This document shows, in pieces, positions 45,182 through 53,914 of a DNA stretch of 64,000 nucleotides. Location: NCBI RefSeq assembly GCF_002224125.1, contig NZ_NCSM01000007.1:499839-563838 (forward strand). Reading direction: 5' to 3'. Position 1 is the first letter of the stretch; each line of letters opens with the position of its first letter. The position numbers and the translations under genes are program-made. The stretch is from Streptomyces sp. NBS 14/10 (lineage in GTDB: Bacteria > Actinomycetota > Actinomycetes > Streptomycetales > Streptomycetaceae). The notes under the pieces were generated by a model. That model was not told the DNA's origin, made no database searches, and saw only the letters and a list, made by a program, of their open reading frames with translations.

Positions 45182-47464
45182 TCAGGGTGCCGACAGGTCG
45201 AGTTTTTCCGGGAGCGGTCGGTGGGGATCGTCCCACAGCAGGGCCACATGTCTGCCCGGATGGCTCTCGTCGGCGTCGCTCGCCGACCGGAGCTTGCGCA
45301 GATGCTGGGGCAGGGTCTTGAGCCGTTCGGCGCCGCGCAGGGCGTCCTTCAACTCGGCTCGCGCGGTGTCCGGTTCCGCCTCGACGTGCCATAGGAGGAC
45401 GGGCACTCCGCCGAACAGACAGGCGTTGAAGACCTCGGAACGAGCCCGCGCCGGGGCGGTCACCACCGCGCCCGGGGCGTCCTCCTTGCCCTGGAGGTCA
45501 CCGTGGACCTGCTTGAAGGTGTTCATATGCGCGGGCAGCCAGTGCAGATCCTCGGCGCCCGCCGTGCCGGCCTTGTGCCACCGCCGCTCCCAGACGTGCC
45601 GCTGATTGGCGCGCAGCTCGGTGCAGCGCACCACGACCGGATAGTCGGTGCCCAGTGAGCGCTCCAACGGGCCCTGGGCGTCGAGCTGCCAGCGGTGGAC
45701 CGCCAGTTCGAGGTCGGTGGGGGCCACGAAGAACTCCACCAATGTGTCGAGGGTACGGGCGTGCCTGGTCAGGAGGTTGTCCAGGCCGCGCTGTATCTCC
45801 TCCAGCGAGGCGGGGGTGTCGGCCTTCGCCAGGGAGCGTACGGTCTCGCCGACCCGCGACCAGACCTCGTAGGCGCGCCGCTGCCCACTGCCGCCCGGTG
45901 GGTGCAGTCGTATCTGGATACTCCCGCCGCTACCGCTGGGAGATGCGCCCTGGTCCGCGGCGGTGTCGGGGCGGGCGTGGCGGCGCCGGGCGTGTTCCTC
46001 CGCTTCGGCGCGCCGCTCGTGCAGCTGACCGTCGAGCCCAAGCCGCTGGGCGCACCCCAGCGACCAGGTGCGCAGCTCGCCCGCGATCTCGCCGCCGAGC
46101 GCCGCGAAGTGCTCCACGACGCGCAGCAGCTGCGGGAGTTGCCTCGGCGGGGGGAGCAGCAGGGCTTCGAGGTCGTCGACGAGCGCGGTCGGTTCGAGGG
46201 ACGGGAGGTCGACGGGGTACTGGTCCCGGGCGACCTCGGCGATGTCGTACCGGCCCGGCTCGTCCAGCCGGCCCAGCAGCGCGACGAGCCGCGCGTACTC
46301 GGCGCGGGTGAGCCACTGGTTCTGGAGGGCGTGGCACGCCTTGTGGAACTCCGCGCGGGCCGGGGGCCGTTCGCCGGTGAGCTCGGCCAGGAGCGTGGCC
46401 GTGCCGTGCGGGTTGGCCAGCGCCCAGTCGACCAGTTCCTCGGCCGAGGGGGGCACCGTACGGGGCGATGGGGTGGTGAACTCGTCGCAGAGCCTGGCGG
46501 CGACGGCCACCGCGCGCCCGGGCTCGGCCACCAGCAGACCGGCCACCTCGTAGATCAGCTTCTGCCGGGACCGCTGCTGCTCTGGGTCCAGGGGGCGGCG
46601 CCAGCTGAACTCACGCTCCTTCTCCGCCTGCCAGTTGCTGACGAAAACCGTGGGGAGCTGCCGCGTCCCCTCGTCCTCGCGCAGCCGGTCGAACTCGTCC
46701 GAGACGCCCTGCCACACCCGGTCCAGGTCCGGCGCCGCCCCGTCCGCTGAGGCCGCTTTGAGCTGCCGTAACAGTACGGAGGTGAACAGGCCGGCACCCT
46801 GCTGGTTCTTGGCGACGGCCCCGGGCTGGCAGGCCCGCATCCAGAAGATCTGGCGGTCATGGTCGGTCTGCGGATCGATGGGGAGCGTGTCCGGGCTGTC
46901 GGCCAGTTCATGGACGCCGACCTGGAGGGCCTGTCGGCAGGTGTCGATGACCACGGTGACCCTGCCCATGCTCGACCACTTCAGATGGTCCGTCCGCAAC
47001 AGGTTGACCAGGCTGTCGGCGTCCGCCCCCTGGATGTCCCTCTCATGGGTCTCGGGATACAGCAGGCTCCACCGGCCGTCCCGCGCCTGCACCCCGTGCC
47101 CGGCCCAGTAGACCCACAGCCAGTCGCCGTCGATCTCGCGCAGCCCCTCCCGGAAGAGCTTGCGCACATGGGCGCGGTCCGCCGGTCGGTACGCGGGGTG
47201 CACCGCCTCCAGGGCCGCCCTGTTGTGCCGCATGGGGGAGGCCAGCAGCTGGATGTTCTCCGCGGGGACGCCCTGCCCGGTCAGCCACTTCCGCATCTCG
47301 ATGGCGTCGTGCACCGGGCCGTCGAGGTTCAGATCGTCGCCGCCGTTGTACTGCTCGACCGCCACGATCACGGCATGGGTGCGGCGCCAGTCGTATGACG
47401 CCTGTGCCACCTGAGTCGCCTGTGCCGCTTGTGCCACCTGTGTCGCGTGCGCCGCCTGCCTCAC
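45182..47464 (-). CDS. Caspase-like protease fused to VMAP-C-type region
   Basis: 760 residues. A low-complexity N-terminus (repeats of TQVAQA, encoded by degenerate 18-bp DNA repeats) precedes a caspase/metacaspase fold with the catalytic dyad His123 (YWAGHGVQ) and Cys176 (VVIDTCRQ). Residues about 285-470 are helical (EAD/VMAP-middle-like). Residues about 500-760 match the VMAP-C pattern: SIQIRLHPPGG, EFFVAPTDLELAVHRWQL, DYPVVVRCTELRA, WERRWHK and ALLWDDPHRPLP. VMAP proteins link a vWA-MoxR pair to an effector; here the effector protease is in the same chain. GTG start overlaps the hydrolase stop by 4 nt (GTGA). Confidence 0.88.
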   Translation of the reverse strand: MRQAAHATQVAQAAQATQVAQASYDWRRTHAVIVAVEQYNGGDDLNLDGPVHDAIEMRKWLTGQGVPAENIQLLASPMRHNRAALEAVHPAYRPADRAHVRKLFREGLREIDGDWLWVYWAGHGVQARDGRWSLLYPETHERDIQGADADSLVNLLRTDHLKWSSMGRVTVVIDTCRQALQVGVHELADSPDTLPIDPQTDHDRQIFWMRACQPGAVAKNQQGAGLFTSVLLRQLKAASADGAAPDLDRVWQGVSDEFDRLREDEGTRQLPTVFVSNWQAEKEREFSWRRPLDPEQQRSRQKLIYEVAGLLVAEPGRAVAVAARLCDEFTTPSPRTVPPSAEELVDWALANPHGTATLLAELTGERPPARAEFHKACHALQNQWLTRAEYARLVALLGRLDEPGRYDIAEVARDQYPVDLPSLEPTALVDDLEALLLPPPRQLPQLLRVVEHFAALGGEIAGELRTWSLGCAQRLGLDGQLHERRAEAEEHARRRHARPDTAADQGASPSGSGGSIQIRLHPPGGSGQRRAYEVWSRVGETVRSLAKADTPASLEEIQRGLDNLLTRHARTLDTLVEFFVAPTDLELAVHRWQLDAQGPLERSLGTDYPVVVRCTELRANQRHVWERRWHKAGTAGAEDLHWLPAHMNTFKQVHGDLQGKEDAPGAVVTAPARARSEVFNACLFGGVPVLLWHVEAEPDTARAELKDALRGAERLKTLPQHLRKLRSASDADESHPGRHVALLWDDPHRPLPEKLDLSAP

Positions 47465-48726
47465 CGGGGCAGCTCCGGGGCCAGCAGTTCGTACAGCCGC
47501 TGGTGGGCGAAGTACGAGGTGTGGGCGCGCGGAAAAGGCTGGCGGGTGTTGACGCGCAGGTCGGTGACCCGGTCGGGGAAGACCTTCTCGCCGACGAAGC
47601 CGAGCAGATCGTGCTCGTCGTGGACGTTGAGCCAGCGGGGGAAGGCGTCGGGCAGCGGCTCGTCGCGGCGCAGGGAGGTGAGCGCGTCCAGCTCGTAGAG
47701 GAACGGCGCCTGCGAGCCGACCGTCACCAGCAGCGCCACCTCCGGCGGCGGCTCGGTGGCATCCGCGAGGAGATCGACACAGGCGATGCCGCCGAGGCTG
47801 TGGGCGAGCAGCACGACCGGCCCGTCGCCGCTCTCGGCCGCCTCGCGCACCGCCGCGCGGATCGCGGCCCGCACACCGGCACCGCGCGCCTGGTAGCGGA
47901 GGATGTCGCCACTGGCCGGGACGGAACCATTGGTGATCCGGCCGCGATATCTGTGGGCCAGCGAAGAGATCGGTGACAGGTAGGAGTTGAGCGCCCGCAC
48001 GGCGATGCCCTTCGCGGCGCCGGCGGCGACTCCGCCCCGGCCGGTACCGCCCAGCTGTTCGGTGAGCGCGCCGACGACGGTGTCCCGGTCGGCACCGTCC
48101 GCCTCGACCGGTTCGCCGACGCCCCGCGGACCCTCGGCCAAGCCCTCGGCCAAGCCGACGGCCAGGGCGTATACGGCGCGGGCCGCGATCTGCTCGATGC
48201 CGTCGACGGGCGGCGTGCCGCCCAGGGTGCGGGAGATCTCATGGGCGACGCGGGCCCCGGCCGTGCCGAGATGCGGCGCGAGATCAGTGGCCAGCTCGCC
48301 CAGACTGCCCCCACCGTCCGCCACGGCCTTGAGGCTCAGCCCGCGCACCTTGTCGGCGGTGTCCTGCCAGGGGTCCCGGCGCCCGGGGGCGAAGCCGACC
48401 CGCGCTGCTCCCCCGCCGCGCCGTGCCTTCGCCGCCTCCGCGAATTCCCGCAGCTCGGCGAGCGGATCGGCCTCCAGCAACGCCCAGACGGCCAGCGGAT
48501 CGTCCTCGTCCAGCAGGGCGTCGCCGCCGACCCCCCGGTTCTGCGTCCGCACCGGGATCGACGCGCCGCCGAGGCCCAGCGAGGCACCGTGCTCCTCGCC
48601 CCAGAAACAGCGGACGACCCGGGCCTCGGCTCTCGCCCGGCCCAGGCCGCTCACCACCCGCGCGAAGCTCTTCTCGTACGACGCGGCCCGGACCCCCGTG
48701 CCATGGACGAAGACGACGCTTGTCAC
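47461..48726 (-). CDS. Alpha/beta hydrolase, first gene of the vWA-MoxR-VMAP operon
   Basis: 421 residues with lipase-like landmarks: VVFVHGTGVR at the N-terminus (oxyanion loop), nucleophile Ser in LLAHSLGGIACVD, Asp in WLNVHDEHDLLGFVG and His in RAHTSYFAHQRLY. A long helical insertion of about 150 residues lies between the first strands and the nucleophile. No signal peptide. It overlaps the caspase-VMAP gene by 4 nt, so it is translationally coupled to it. It could be a second effector acting on lipids or esters, or a regulator of the system. GTG start; GGGGGG purine tract just upstream. Confidence 0.85.
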   Translation of the reverse strand: MTSVVFVHGTGVRAASYEKSFARVVSGLGRARAEARVVRCFWGEEHGASLGLGGASIPVRTQNRGVGGDALLDEDDPLAVWALLEADPLAELREFAEAAKARRGGGAARVGFAPGRRDPWQDTADKVRGLSLKAVADGGGSLGELATDLAPHLGTAGARVAHEISRTLGGTPPVDGIEQIAARAVYALAVGLAEGLAEGPRGVGEPVEADGADRDTVVGALTEQLGGTGRGGVAAGAAKGIAVRALNSYLSPISSLAHRYRGRITNGSVPASGDILRYQARGAGVRAAIRAAVREAAESGDGPVVLLAHSLGGIACVDLLADATEPPPEVALLVTVGSQAPFLYELDALTSLRRDEPLPDAFPRWLNVHDEHDLLGFVGEKVFPDRVTDLRVNTRQPFPRAHTSYFAHQRLYELLAPELPR

Positions 48727-48773
48727 CGATCCCCCCAGACCGTCCGGCTCCCCGCCGGGACCACGAGCCCATC

Positions 48774-48779
48774 ACTTTA
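48774..48779 (-). promoter_or_regulatory. Candidate -10 of the conflict-system operon
   Basis: TAAAGT on the minus strand, about 50 nt before the hydrolase GTG, is the only TANNNT-like element in the 108-bp gap to dusB. No convincing -35 box; low-confidence prediction. Confidence 0.3.
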
Positions 48780-48834
48780 ACGCGTCATGCCTCTGTCCGG
48801 ACGTGTCATGCCCCCGCGCGCCCCAGGTCAGGGC

Positions 48835-49968
48835 TCAGCCGCCGGAGGTGTCCAGCTCCGCGTCCGCGCTGACGCCCGCGCAGTCGTACGGGTCGTCCAG
48901 CCAGCCGTCCGGCAGCACCACGCGGTTGCGGCCGGAGGTGCGCCCGCGCGGGCCGTCCGCGCCCGCCGGCCATTCCTGGTCCAGGTCCAGCTCGCCGAGC
49001 AGCGCGTCCAGCTCGGCCAGGGACGAGGTGATCGCCAGCCGCTTGCGCATCTCGGAGCCGACCGAGAAGCCCTTGGTGTACCAGGCGACGTGCTTGCGGA
49101 AGTCGATGACGCCGCGCTCCTCGTCCTCCAGCCACTGGGCCAGCAGTTCGGCATGGCGCCGCATGACCGCCGCGACCTCCTTGAGGGTCGGCCGGGCCGG
49201 TGCGCCGCCGCCCTCGAAGGCCGCCACCAGGTCGCCGAACAGCCACGGCCGCCCCAGGCAGCCGCGCCCCACGACCACGCCGTCGCAGCCCGTCTCGCGC
49301 ATCATCCGCACCGCGTCGTCCGCCGACCAGATGTCGCCATTGCCCAGCACCGGGACCTCGGGGACGGCCTCCTTCAGCCGGGCGATGGCGTCCCAGTCGG
49401 CGGTGCCGCCGTAGTGCTGCGCCGCCGTACGGCCGTGCAGCGCGATGGCGGTCACGCCCTCCTCGACCGCGATCCGGCCCGCGTCGAGGTAGGTGATGTG
49501 GTCGTCGTCGATGCCCTTGCGCATCTTCATCGTCACCGGCAGCGGGCCCGCGCCGGTCACGGCCTCGCGCAGGATCGAGCGCAGCAGGTGGCGCTTGTAC
49601 GGGAGCGCCGAGCCGCCGCCCTTGCGGGTGACCTTGGGCACCGGGCAGCCGAAGTTGAGGTCGATGTGGTCGGCCAGGTCCTCTTCGACGATCATCCGTA
49701 CGGCCTTGCCGACGGTCACCGGGTCCACCCCGTACAGCTGGATGGAGCGGGGCTTCTCGGTCCCGTCGAAGTGGATCAGCCGCATGGTCTTGGCGTCGCG
49801 CTCGACCAGCGCCCGGGTCGTGATCATCTCGCTCACGAACAGCCCCTTGCCGCCGCTGAACTCGCGGCAGAGGGTGCGGAACGGCGCGTTGGTGATCCCG
49901 GCCATGGGTGCGAGCACCACCGGCGGGGTCACCGTGTGCGGTCCGATCTGCAGTTGCGTGGCGGTCAT
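48835..49968 (-). CDS. dusB: tRNA-dihydrouridine synthase B
   Basis: 377 residues; reduces uridine in tRNA using FMN and NADPH. Family signatures: VVLAPMAGITNAPFR, the active-site Cys in DLNFGCPVPKVTRKGGGSAL, TMKMRKG, ALHGRTAAQHYGG and VLGNGDIWSADDA, then the C-terminal helical domain. ATG giving MTATQLQIG is preferred; the frame extends 14 codons 5' without a better ribosome-binding site. The short C-terminal tail is acidic. Core housekeeping gene. Confidence 0.95.
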   Translation of the reverse strand: MTATQLQIGPHTVTPPVVLAPMAGITNAPFRTLCREFSGGKGLFVSEMITTRALVERDAKTMRLIHFDGTEKPRSIQLYGVDPVTVGKAVRMIVEEDLADHIDLNFGCPVPKVTRKGGGSALPYKRHLLRSILREAVTGAGPLPVTMKMRKGIDDDHITYLDAGRIAVEEGVTAIALHGRTAAQHYGGTADWDAIARLKEAVPEVPVLGNGDIWSADDAVRMMRETGCDGVVVGRGCLGRPWLFGDLVAAFEGGGAPARPTLKEVAAVMRRHAELLAQWLEDEERGVIDFRKHVAWYTKGFSVGSEMRKRLAITSSLAELDALLGELDLDQEWPAGADGPRGRTSGRNRVVLPDGWLDDPYDCAGVSADAELDTSGG

Positions 49969-50083
49969 GGAAAAGGTGTCCTCGGGTATGGGGCTCGGGT
50001 ATGGGGCCAAAAGAGAGGCGAACTCTCATTGTCCCGCATGGTGCCGTACAGCCTGACCCGACTTATCGATGTAGCGTTCAACC

Positions 50084-51562
50084 ATGCCTGAGCTGAGCCA
50101 ACGGCGGCGCCTGCTCGTGCTGGCGATCTGTTGCATGAGCCTGTTGCTCGTCAGCCTCGACAACACCGTCCTCAATGTGGCGCTGCCCTCGATGCGGCGT
50201 GAGCTGAACGCTTCCGTCTCCGGGATGCAGTGGACGATTGACGCGTACACGCTGGTGCTTGCCGCGCTGCTGATGCTCGCGGGCTCGACGGCCGACCGGG
50301 TGGGGCGTAAGCGCACCTTCCAGACCGGTCTGGTGGTCTTCTCCCTCGGCTCGGCGCTGTGCAGCCTCGCGCCGAACCTGGAGGCGCTGGTGGCCTTCCG
50401 TATGGTGCAGGCGGTCGGCGGTTCGATGCTCAACCCCGTCGCCATGTCGATCATCACCAACACCTTCACCGAGCCCAGGGAGCGGGCCCGCGCGATCGGG
50501 GTGTGGGGCGGGGTCGTCGGCATCAGCATGGCGGCCGGGCCGCTGGTGGGCGGGGTGCTGGTGGAGTCGGTCGGCTGGCGCTCGATCTTCTGGCTCAATG
50601 TGCCGGTGGGGCTCGCGGCCCTGGTGCTGACCGCCCGGTACGTGCCCGAGTCGCGCGCCCCGAAGCCGCGCCGGCCCGATCCGGTGGGCCAGGTACTGGT
50701 CGCCGCGCTGCTCGGCACGCTCACGTACGCGATCATCGAGGCGCCCGACCGGGGCTGGGGCTCCCCGCTGATCGCCGTGTGCACCACGGTCTCCGCCCTC
50801 GCGCTGATCGCGCTCGTGGTGTACGAGCGGCGCCGCGCCGAGCCGCTGATCGAACTGCGCTTCTTCCACAGCGCGCCCTTCAGCGGGGCCACGGTGATAG
50901 CGGTGAGCGCCTTCGCGGCGCTGGGCGGGTTCCTGTTCCTGAACACGCTGTATCTGCAGGACGTACGCGGGCTCGGCGCGCTGCACGCCGGGCTGTGGAT
51001 GCTGCCGATGGCGGCCATGTGCTTCGTCTTCGCGCCGCTGTCCGGGCGGCTGGTCGGCAGCCGCGGCCCGCGGCTCTCGCTGCTGCTGGCCGGGACGGCG
51101 ATGGCGGCGAGCGGGGTGCTGTTCGCGGCCTTCGACGCCCAGGCGACCGATGCCCTGCTGCTGATCGGCTATGTGCTGTTCGGCATCGGCTTCGGCCTGG
51201 TCAACGCGCCCATCACCAACACCGCGGTGTCCGGGATGCCCCGCACCCAGGCCGGGGTCGCGGCGGCCGTGGCCTCCACCAGCCGCCAGGTGGGCCAGTC
51301 GCTCGGCGTCGCGGTCATCGGCGCGGTGCTGGCCTCGGGCGCGGCGAGCGCGGCGGGCGGGGCGCACAGCGCCGCCTCGGCCACGGCCTTCGTGGGCGCG
51401 GCCCGCCCCGCCTGGTGGATCATCACCGGATGCGGGGGCTCGGTGCTGCTGCTCGGGGTCCTCACCACCGGCCGCTGGGCGGCCGGCACCGCCAAGCGCG
51501 CGGCCGCGCTCTTCGGCGACGAGCGCGTGCCCGCTCAGGCCTCGGCCACCAGCAAGGCGTAA
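50084..51562 (+). CDS. MFS efflux transporter, DHA2 (14-helix) family
   Basis: 492 residues with 14 predicted helices. Motif A appears as AGSTADRVGRKRTFQTG, motif C as MAAGPLVGGVLVESVGWR, and the first helix contains LDNTVLNVALPSM (motif D1). It is an EmrB/QacA-type proton-driven drug exporter. It is divergent from dusB with 115 bp between and has no adjacent regulator. The substrate is unknown. Confidence 0.92.
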   Translation: MPELSQRRRLLVLAICCMSLLLVSLDNTVLNVALPSMRRELNASVSGMQWTIDAYTLVLAALLMLAGSTADRVGRKRTFQTGLVVFSLGSALCSLAPNLEALVAFRMVQAVGGSMLNPVAMSIITNTFTEPRERARAIGVWGGVVGISMAAGPLVGGVLVESVGWRSIFWLNVPVGLAALVLTARYVPESRAPKPRRPDPVGQVLVAALLGTLTYAIIEAPDRGWGSPLIAVCTTVSALALIALVVYERRRAEPLIELRFFHSAPFSGATVIAVSAFAALGGFLFLNTLYLQDVRGLGALHAGLWMLPMAAMCFVFAPLSGRLVGSRGPRLSLLLAGTAMAASGVLFAAFDAQATDALLLIGYVLFGIGFGLVNAPITNTAVSGMPRTQAGVAAAVASTSRQVGQSLGVAVIGAVLASGAASAAGGAHSAASATAFVGAARPAWWIITGCGGSVLLLGVLTTGRWAAGTAKRAAALFGDERVPAQASATSKA

Positions 51563-51606
51563 TCCGGACCCGTTGTGTCGCATACCGGCCGAACCAGTTG
51601 CCCCTC

Positions 51607-51659
51607 ATACCCCACCCCGGTATTTTCCCCGTAGCCTTCTGGACACCCCCAGGGGGTAT
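51607..51659. promoter_or_regulatory. Two CsoR-like palindromes upstream of serine hydrolase
   Basis: ATACC-N7-GGTAT (51607-51623) and, on the minus strand, ATACCCCCTGGGGGTGT (51643-51659). Both are 17 bp with C-run/G-run arms like the operators of copper-sensing CsoR repressors. The second lies 28 bp before the hydrolase ATG. No csoR or copper gene is in the window, so the regulator assignment is tentative. Confidence 0.4.
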
Positions 51660-51686
51660 GAGGATCGGGCGGAGGAAGCGCGGACG

Positions 51687-52781
51687 ATGAACGTCGAAGG
51701 GTTCGCCGCGGACGGCTACGACGAGGTGCGTCGGGTCTTCGAGCGGCTGGTGGACAGCGGCTCGGAAACAGGGGCCGGGCTGTCGGTCTGGCGGGAGGGC
51801 CGCGAGGTCGTCCGGTTGAACGGGGGGTGGTCCGACGCCGGACGGAGCCGTCCCTGGCACGGCGACACGCTGGTCCAGCCCTACTCGCTGTCGAAGTCGT
51901 TCGTCACGCTCGCCGCCCTGGTGGCGGTCCGCGGCGGCGCGCTGGCGCTGGACGAGCCGATCGCCGGGTACTGGGGCGAGTACGGGGTCCGGGGCAAGGA
52001 GCGGACCACGCTCCGCCAGGTGCTCACCCACCGGGCCGGCCAGCCGCGCTTCCCGGCCGAAGCCGCGGGTCTCGACCTGCTGGACGAGGACGGGCTACGG
52101 AAGAGCCTGGCGCAGGCGGCGCCGGAGTACGAGCCCGGGACAGCGCTCGGGGAGCATGCGCTGACCTACGGCCACCTGGTCGACGGCATTCTGCGCGCGG
52201 GCGCCGGCACGACGCTGGGGGAGATGTTCAACGAGGTGGTGCGGCCCGCGCTGGGGCTCGACGCCTGGTTCGGGGTACCGGACCAGGCACTGGACCGCGT
52301 CGCCGAACTCGAGTACGCGGACCCTGGATGGCCGCGGCAGCTCCACGCGGCACCGTGGCTCCAGATCCCCGCCGGGGCCCTGGACACGGCGCGGACGAAC
52401 TCCCGGGCCTGGCGGCAGTCGGTCTTCGGGGCGGCCAATCTGCACACGACCGCGACCGCCATGGCGGCGTTCTTCTCCCGGCTCACCAGCGAGGACGGCC
52501 CGGTACGCGAACTGCTGGGGGCACAGCTGCACACCGAGCTCCTCACCTCCCAAGTCACCGGCTTCGACGAGGTCTTCGGCACCGACATCACCTGGACGCT
52601 GGGGTTCGTACGCGACAAGGGCAAGATCGCCAAGGGCGGGATCGGCGGCTCGGCCGCCTGGTGGTCGCTCCGGCACCACCATGCCTGTGCCTATCTGACA
52701 CGCCGGCTGGACGATCACTCCCGGGCCGCGCAGATCGCCGCGGCGCTGGGGGACGACCTGACGGTGGTGGGTGAGGACTGA
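51687..52781 (+). CDS. Serine hydrolase, beta-lactamase/EstB family
   Basis: 364 residues of the class C beta-lactamase/penicillin-recognising fold. SxxK is SLSK in PYSLSKSFVTLA, the second motif is YGH in LTYGHLVDG (Tyr), and the third is a KGGIGGSAAW segment replacing HTG. No signal peptide, so probably a cytoplasmic esterase or peptidase rather than a lactamase. GGAGG lies upstream of the ATG. Confidence 0.88.
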   Translation: MNVEGFAADGYDEVRRVFERLVDSGSETGAGLSVWREGREVVRLNGGWSDAGRSRPWHGDTLVQPYSLSKSFVTLAALVAVRGGALALDEPIAGYWGEYGVRGKERTTLRQVLTHRAGQPRFPAEAAGLDLLDEDGLRKSLAQAAPEYEPGTALGEHALTYGHLVDGILRAGAGTTLGEMFNEVVRPALGLDAWFGVPDQALDRVAELEYADPGWPRQLHAAPWLQIPAGALDTARTNSRAWRQSVFGAANLHTTATAMAAFFSRLTSEDGPVRELLGAQLHTELLTSQVTGFDEVFGTDITWTLGFVRDKGKIAKGGIGGSAAWWSLRHHHACAYLTRRLDDHSRAAQIAAALGDDLTVVGED

Positions 52782-52810
52782 GCGAGGGCGGGCGCTACGA
52801 CCCTCTGCGG

Positions 52811-52884
52811 AAGCGCGGGGCCGCCGCCGGAAAGCGCGGGGCCGCCGCCGGAAAGCGCGGGGCCCCACCGGAAAACGCGGGGCC
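52811..52884. repeat. 21-bp tandem repeat between convergent genes
   Basis: Two exact 21-bp copies (52811-52831, 52832-52852) followed by two degraded, shorter copies. The unit is aagcgcggggccgccgccgga, self-complementary in part, so the array may fold and end transcription between the convergent serine hydrolase and HTH genes. Confidence 0.8.
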
Positions 52885-52886
52885 GC

Positions 52887-53813
52887 TCATGCCTCGGCGA
52901 GCACCAGCGCGTGAAGCCGCTCCAGGCGCTCGTGGGTCTCGGCGTCCGCCGGGGTGTAGACGTGCAGCTTGGGCCCCGAGCGCGGCCCGGTCCACAGGTT
53001 GGTGCCGGTGACCCGGACCGTGCCCACCTGCGCCTGCCGGAAGACCTTGACCTTGTCGCCGGGCCGCAGCACCTCATGCCGGGCCCAGACCTCGCGGAAC
53101 TCCGGCGAGGCGTCCTGGCACCGCTTCAGCAGCGCCTTCCACGTCGGCTCGGCCAGATGCTCGGCCATCGCGGCCCGCAGCTTGGCGGCCATCCCCCGGA
53201 TCGCCTCCTCCCGCTCGACCATGCTGGCGCGCCAGTCGGCGTGGGTGAGGGACAGCCACAGGCAGTTGCGGTCCTCCGGCGGCACCGCCTCCAGGTCGCA
53301 CAGCAGCCGCCCGTAGGTGCGGTTGTACGCGAGGATGTCGAACCGCGAGTTCTGCAGGCAGGCCGGGAACGGCTCCAGCTGCTCCAGCATCAGCCGCAGC
53401 GCCGGGGTCACCCCCGTGCACTGGCTGCCGGGGTTCGGGTCGACAGCCCCTGAGAGCGCGAACAGGTGCTGCCGCTCGCTGCGGTCGAGGAGCAGCGCGC
53501 GGGCGATGGCGTCGAGGACCTGGGTGGAGACATGGATGTCCCTGGCCTGTTCGAGCCAGGTGTACCAGGTGACCCCGACCGCGGCGAGCTGGGCGACCTC
53601 CTCCCGGCGCAGCCCCGGCGTACGCCGGCGCCGCCCACGCGGCAGACCTACCTGCTCGGGGGTGATCCGCTCGCGCCGGCTGCGCAGGAACGCGGCGAGC
53701 TCGTCGCGGCGTATGCCGTCGGTGGCGGCGGTGGCTGCGATGGCGGTCGTCGCGCTCTCCTGGGCGGTCTCCTGGGCGCTCTCCTGGGCGCTCTCCTGGG
53801 CCATGGTGCTCAT
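52887..53813 (-). CDS. HTH regulator with MmyB-like domain, divergent from efflux pump
   Basis: 308 residues: a repetitive N-terminus (QESAQESAQETAQESA) of about 30 residues, an XRE HTH (RRTPGLRREEVAQLAAVGVTWYTWLEQ) and an MmyB-like ligand-binding domain (FDILAYNRTYGRLLCDLEA, WARHEVLRPGDKVKVFRQ). It is divergent from the MFS gene across a 101-bp region with nested inverted repeats. Probably represses or activates the pump in response to its substrate. Confidence 0.9.
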   Translation of the reverse strand: MSTMAQESAQESAQETAQESATTAIAATAATDGIRRDELAAFLRSRRERITPEQVGLPRGRRRRTPGLRREEVAQLAAVGVTWYTWLEQARDIHVSTQVLDAIARALLLDRSERQHLFALSGAVDPNPGSQCTGVTPALRLMLEQLEPFPACLQNSRFDILAYNRTYGRLLCDLEAVPPEDRNCLWLSLTHADWRASMVEREEAIRGMAAKLRAAMAEHLAEPTWKALLKRCQDASPEFREVWARHEVLRPGDKVKVFRQAQVGTVRVTGTNLWTGPRSGPKLHVYTPADAETHERLERLHALVLAEA

Positions 53814-53831
53814 GGGACCAGGGTGCCTGAG

Positions 53832-53895
53832 GGCTCAGCCGGTTTCCAGGTAGTTCTTGTACCAGGATAAGAAGACTCTGGTACCCGGCTGAGCC
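53832..53895. promoter_or_regulatory. Nested inverted repeats between HTH regulator and MFS genes
   Basis: Outer arms GGCTCAGCCGG (53832-53842) and CCGGCTGAGCC (53885-53895) enclose inner arms GTACCAG (53859-53865) and CTGGTAC (53878-53884). The whole is centred in the divergent promoter region, as expected for a dimeric or tetrameric regulator. Confidence 0.65.
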
Positions 53896-53914
53896 GGGCG
53901 CGAGGGTCGTATGC

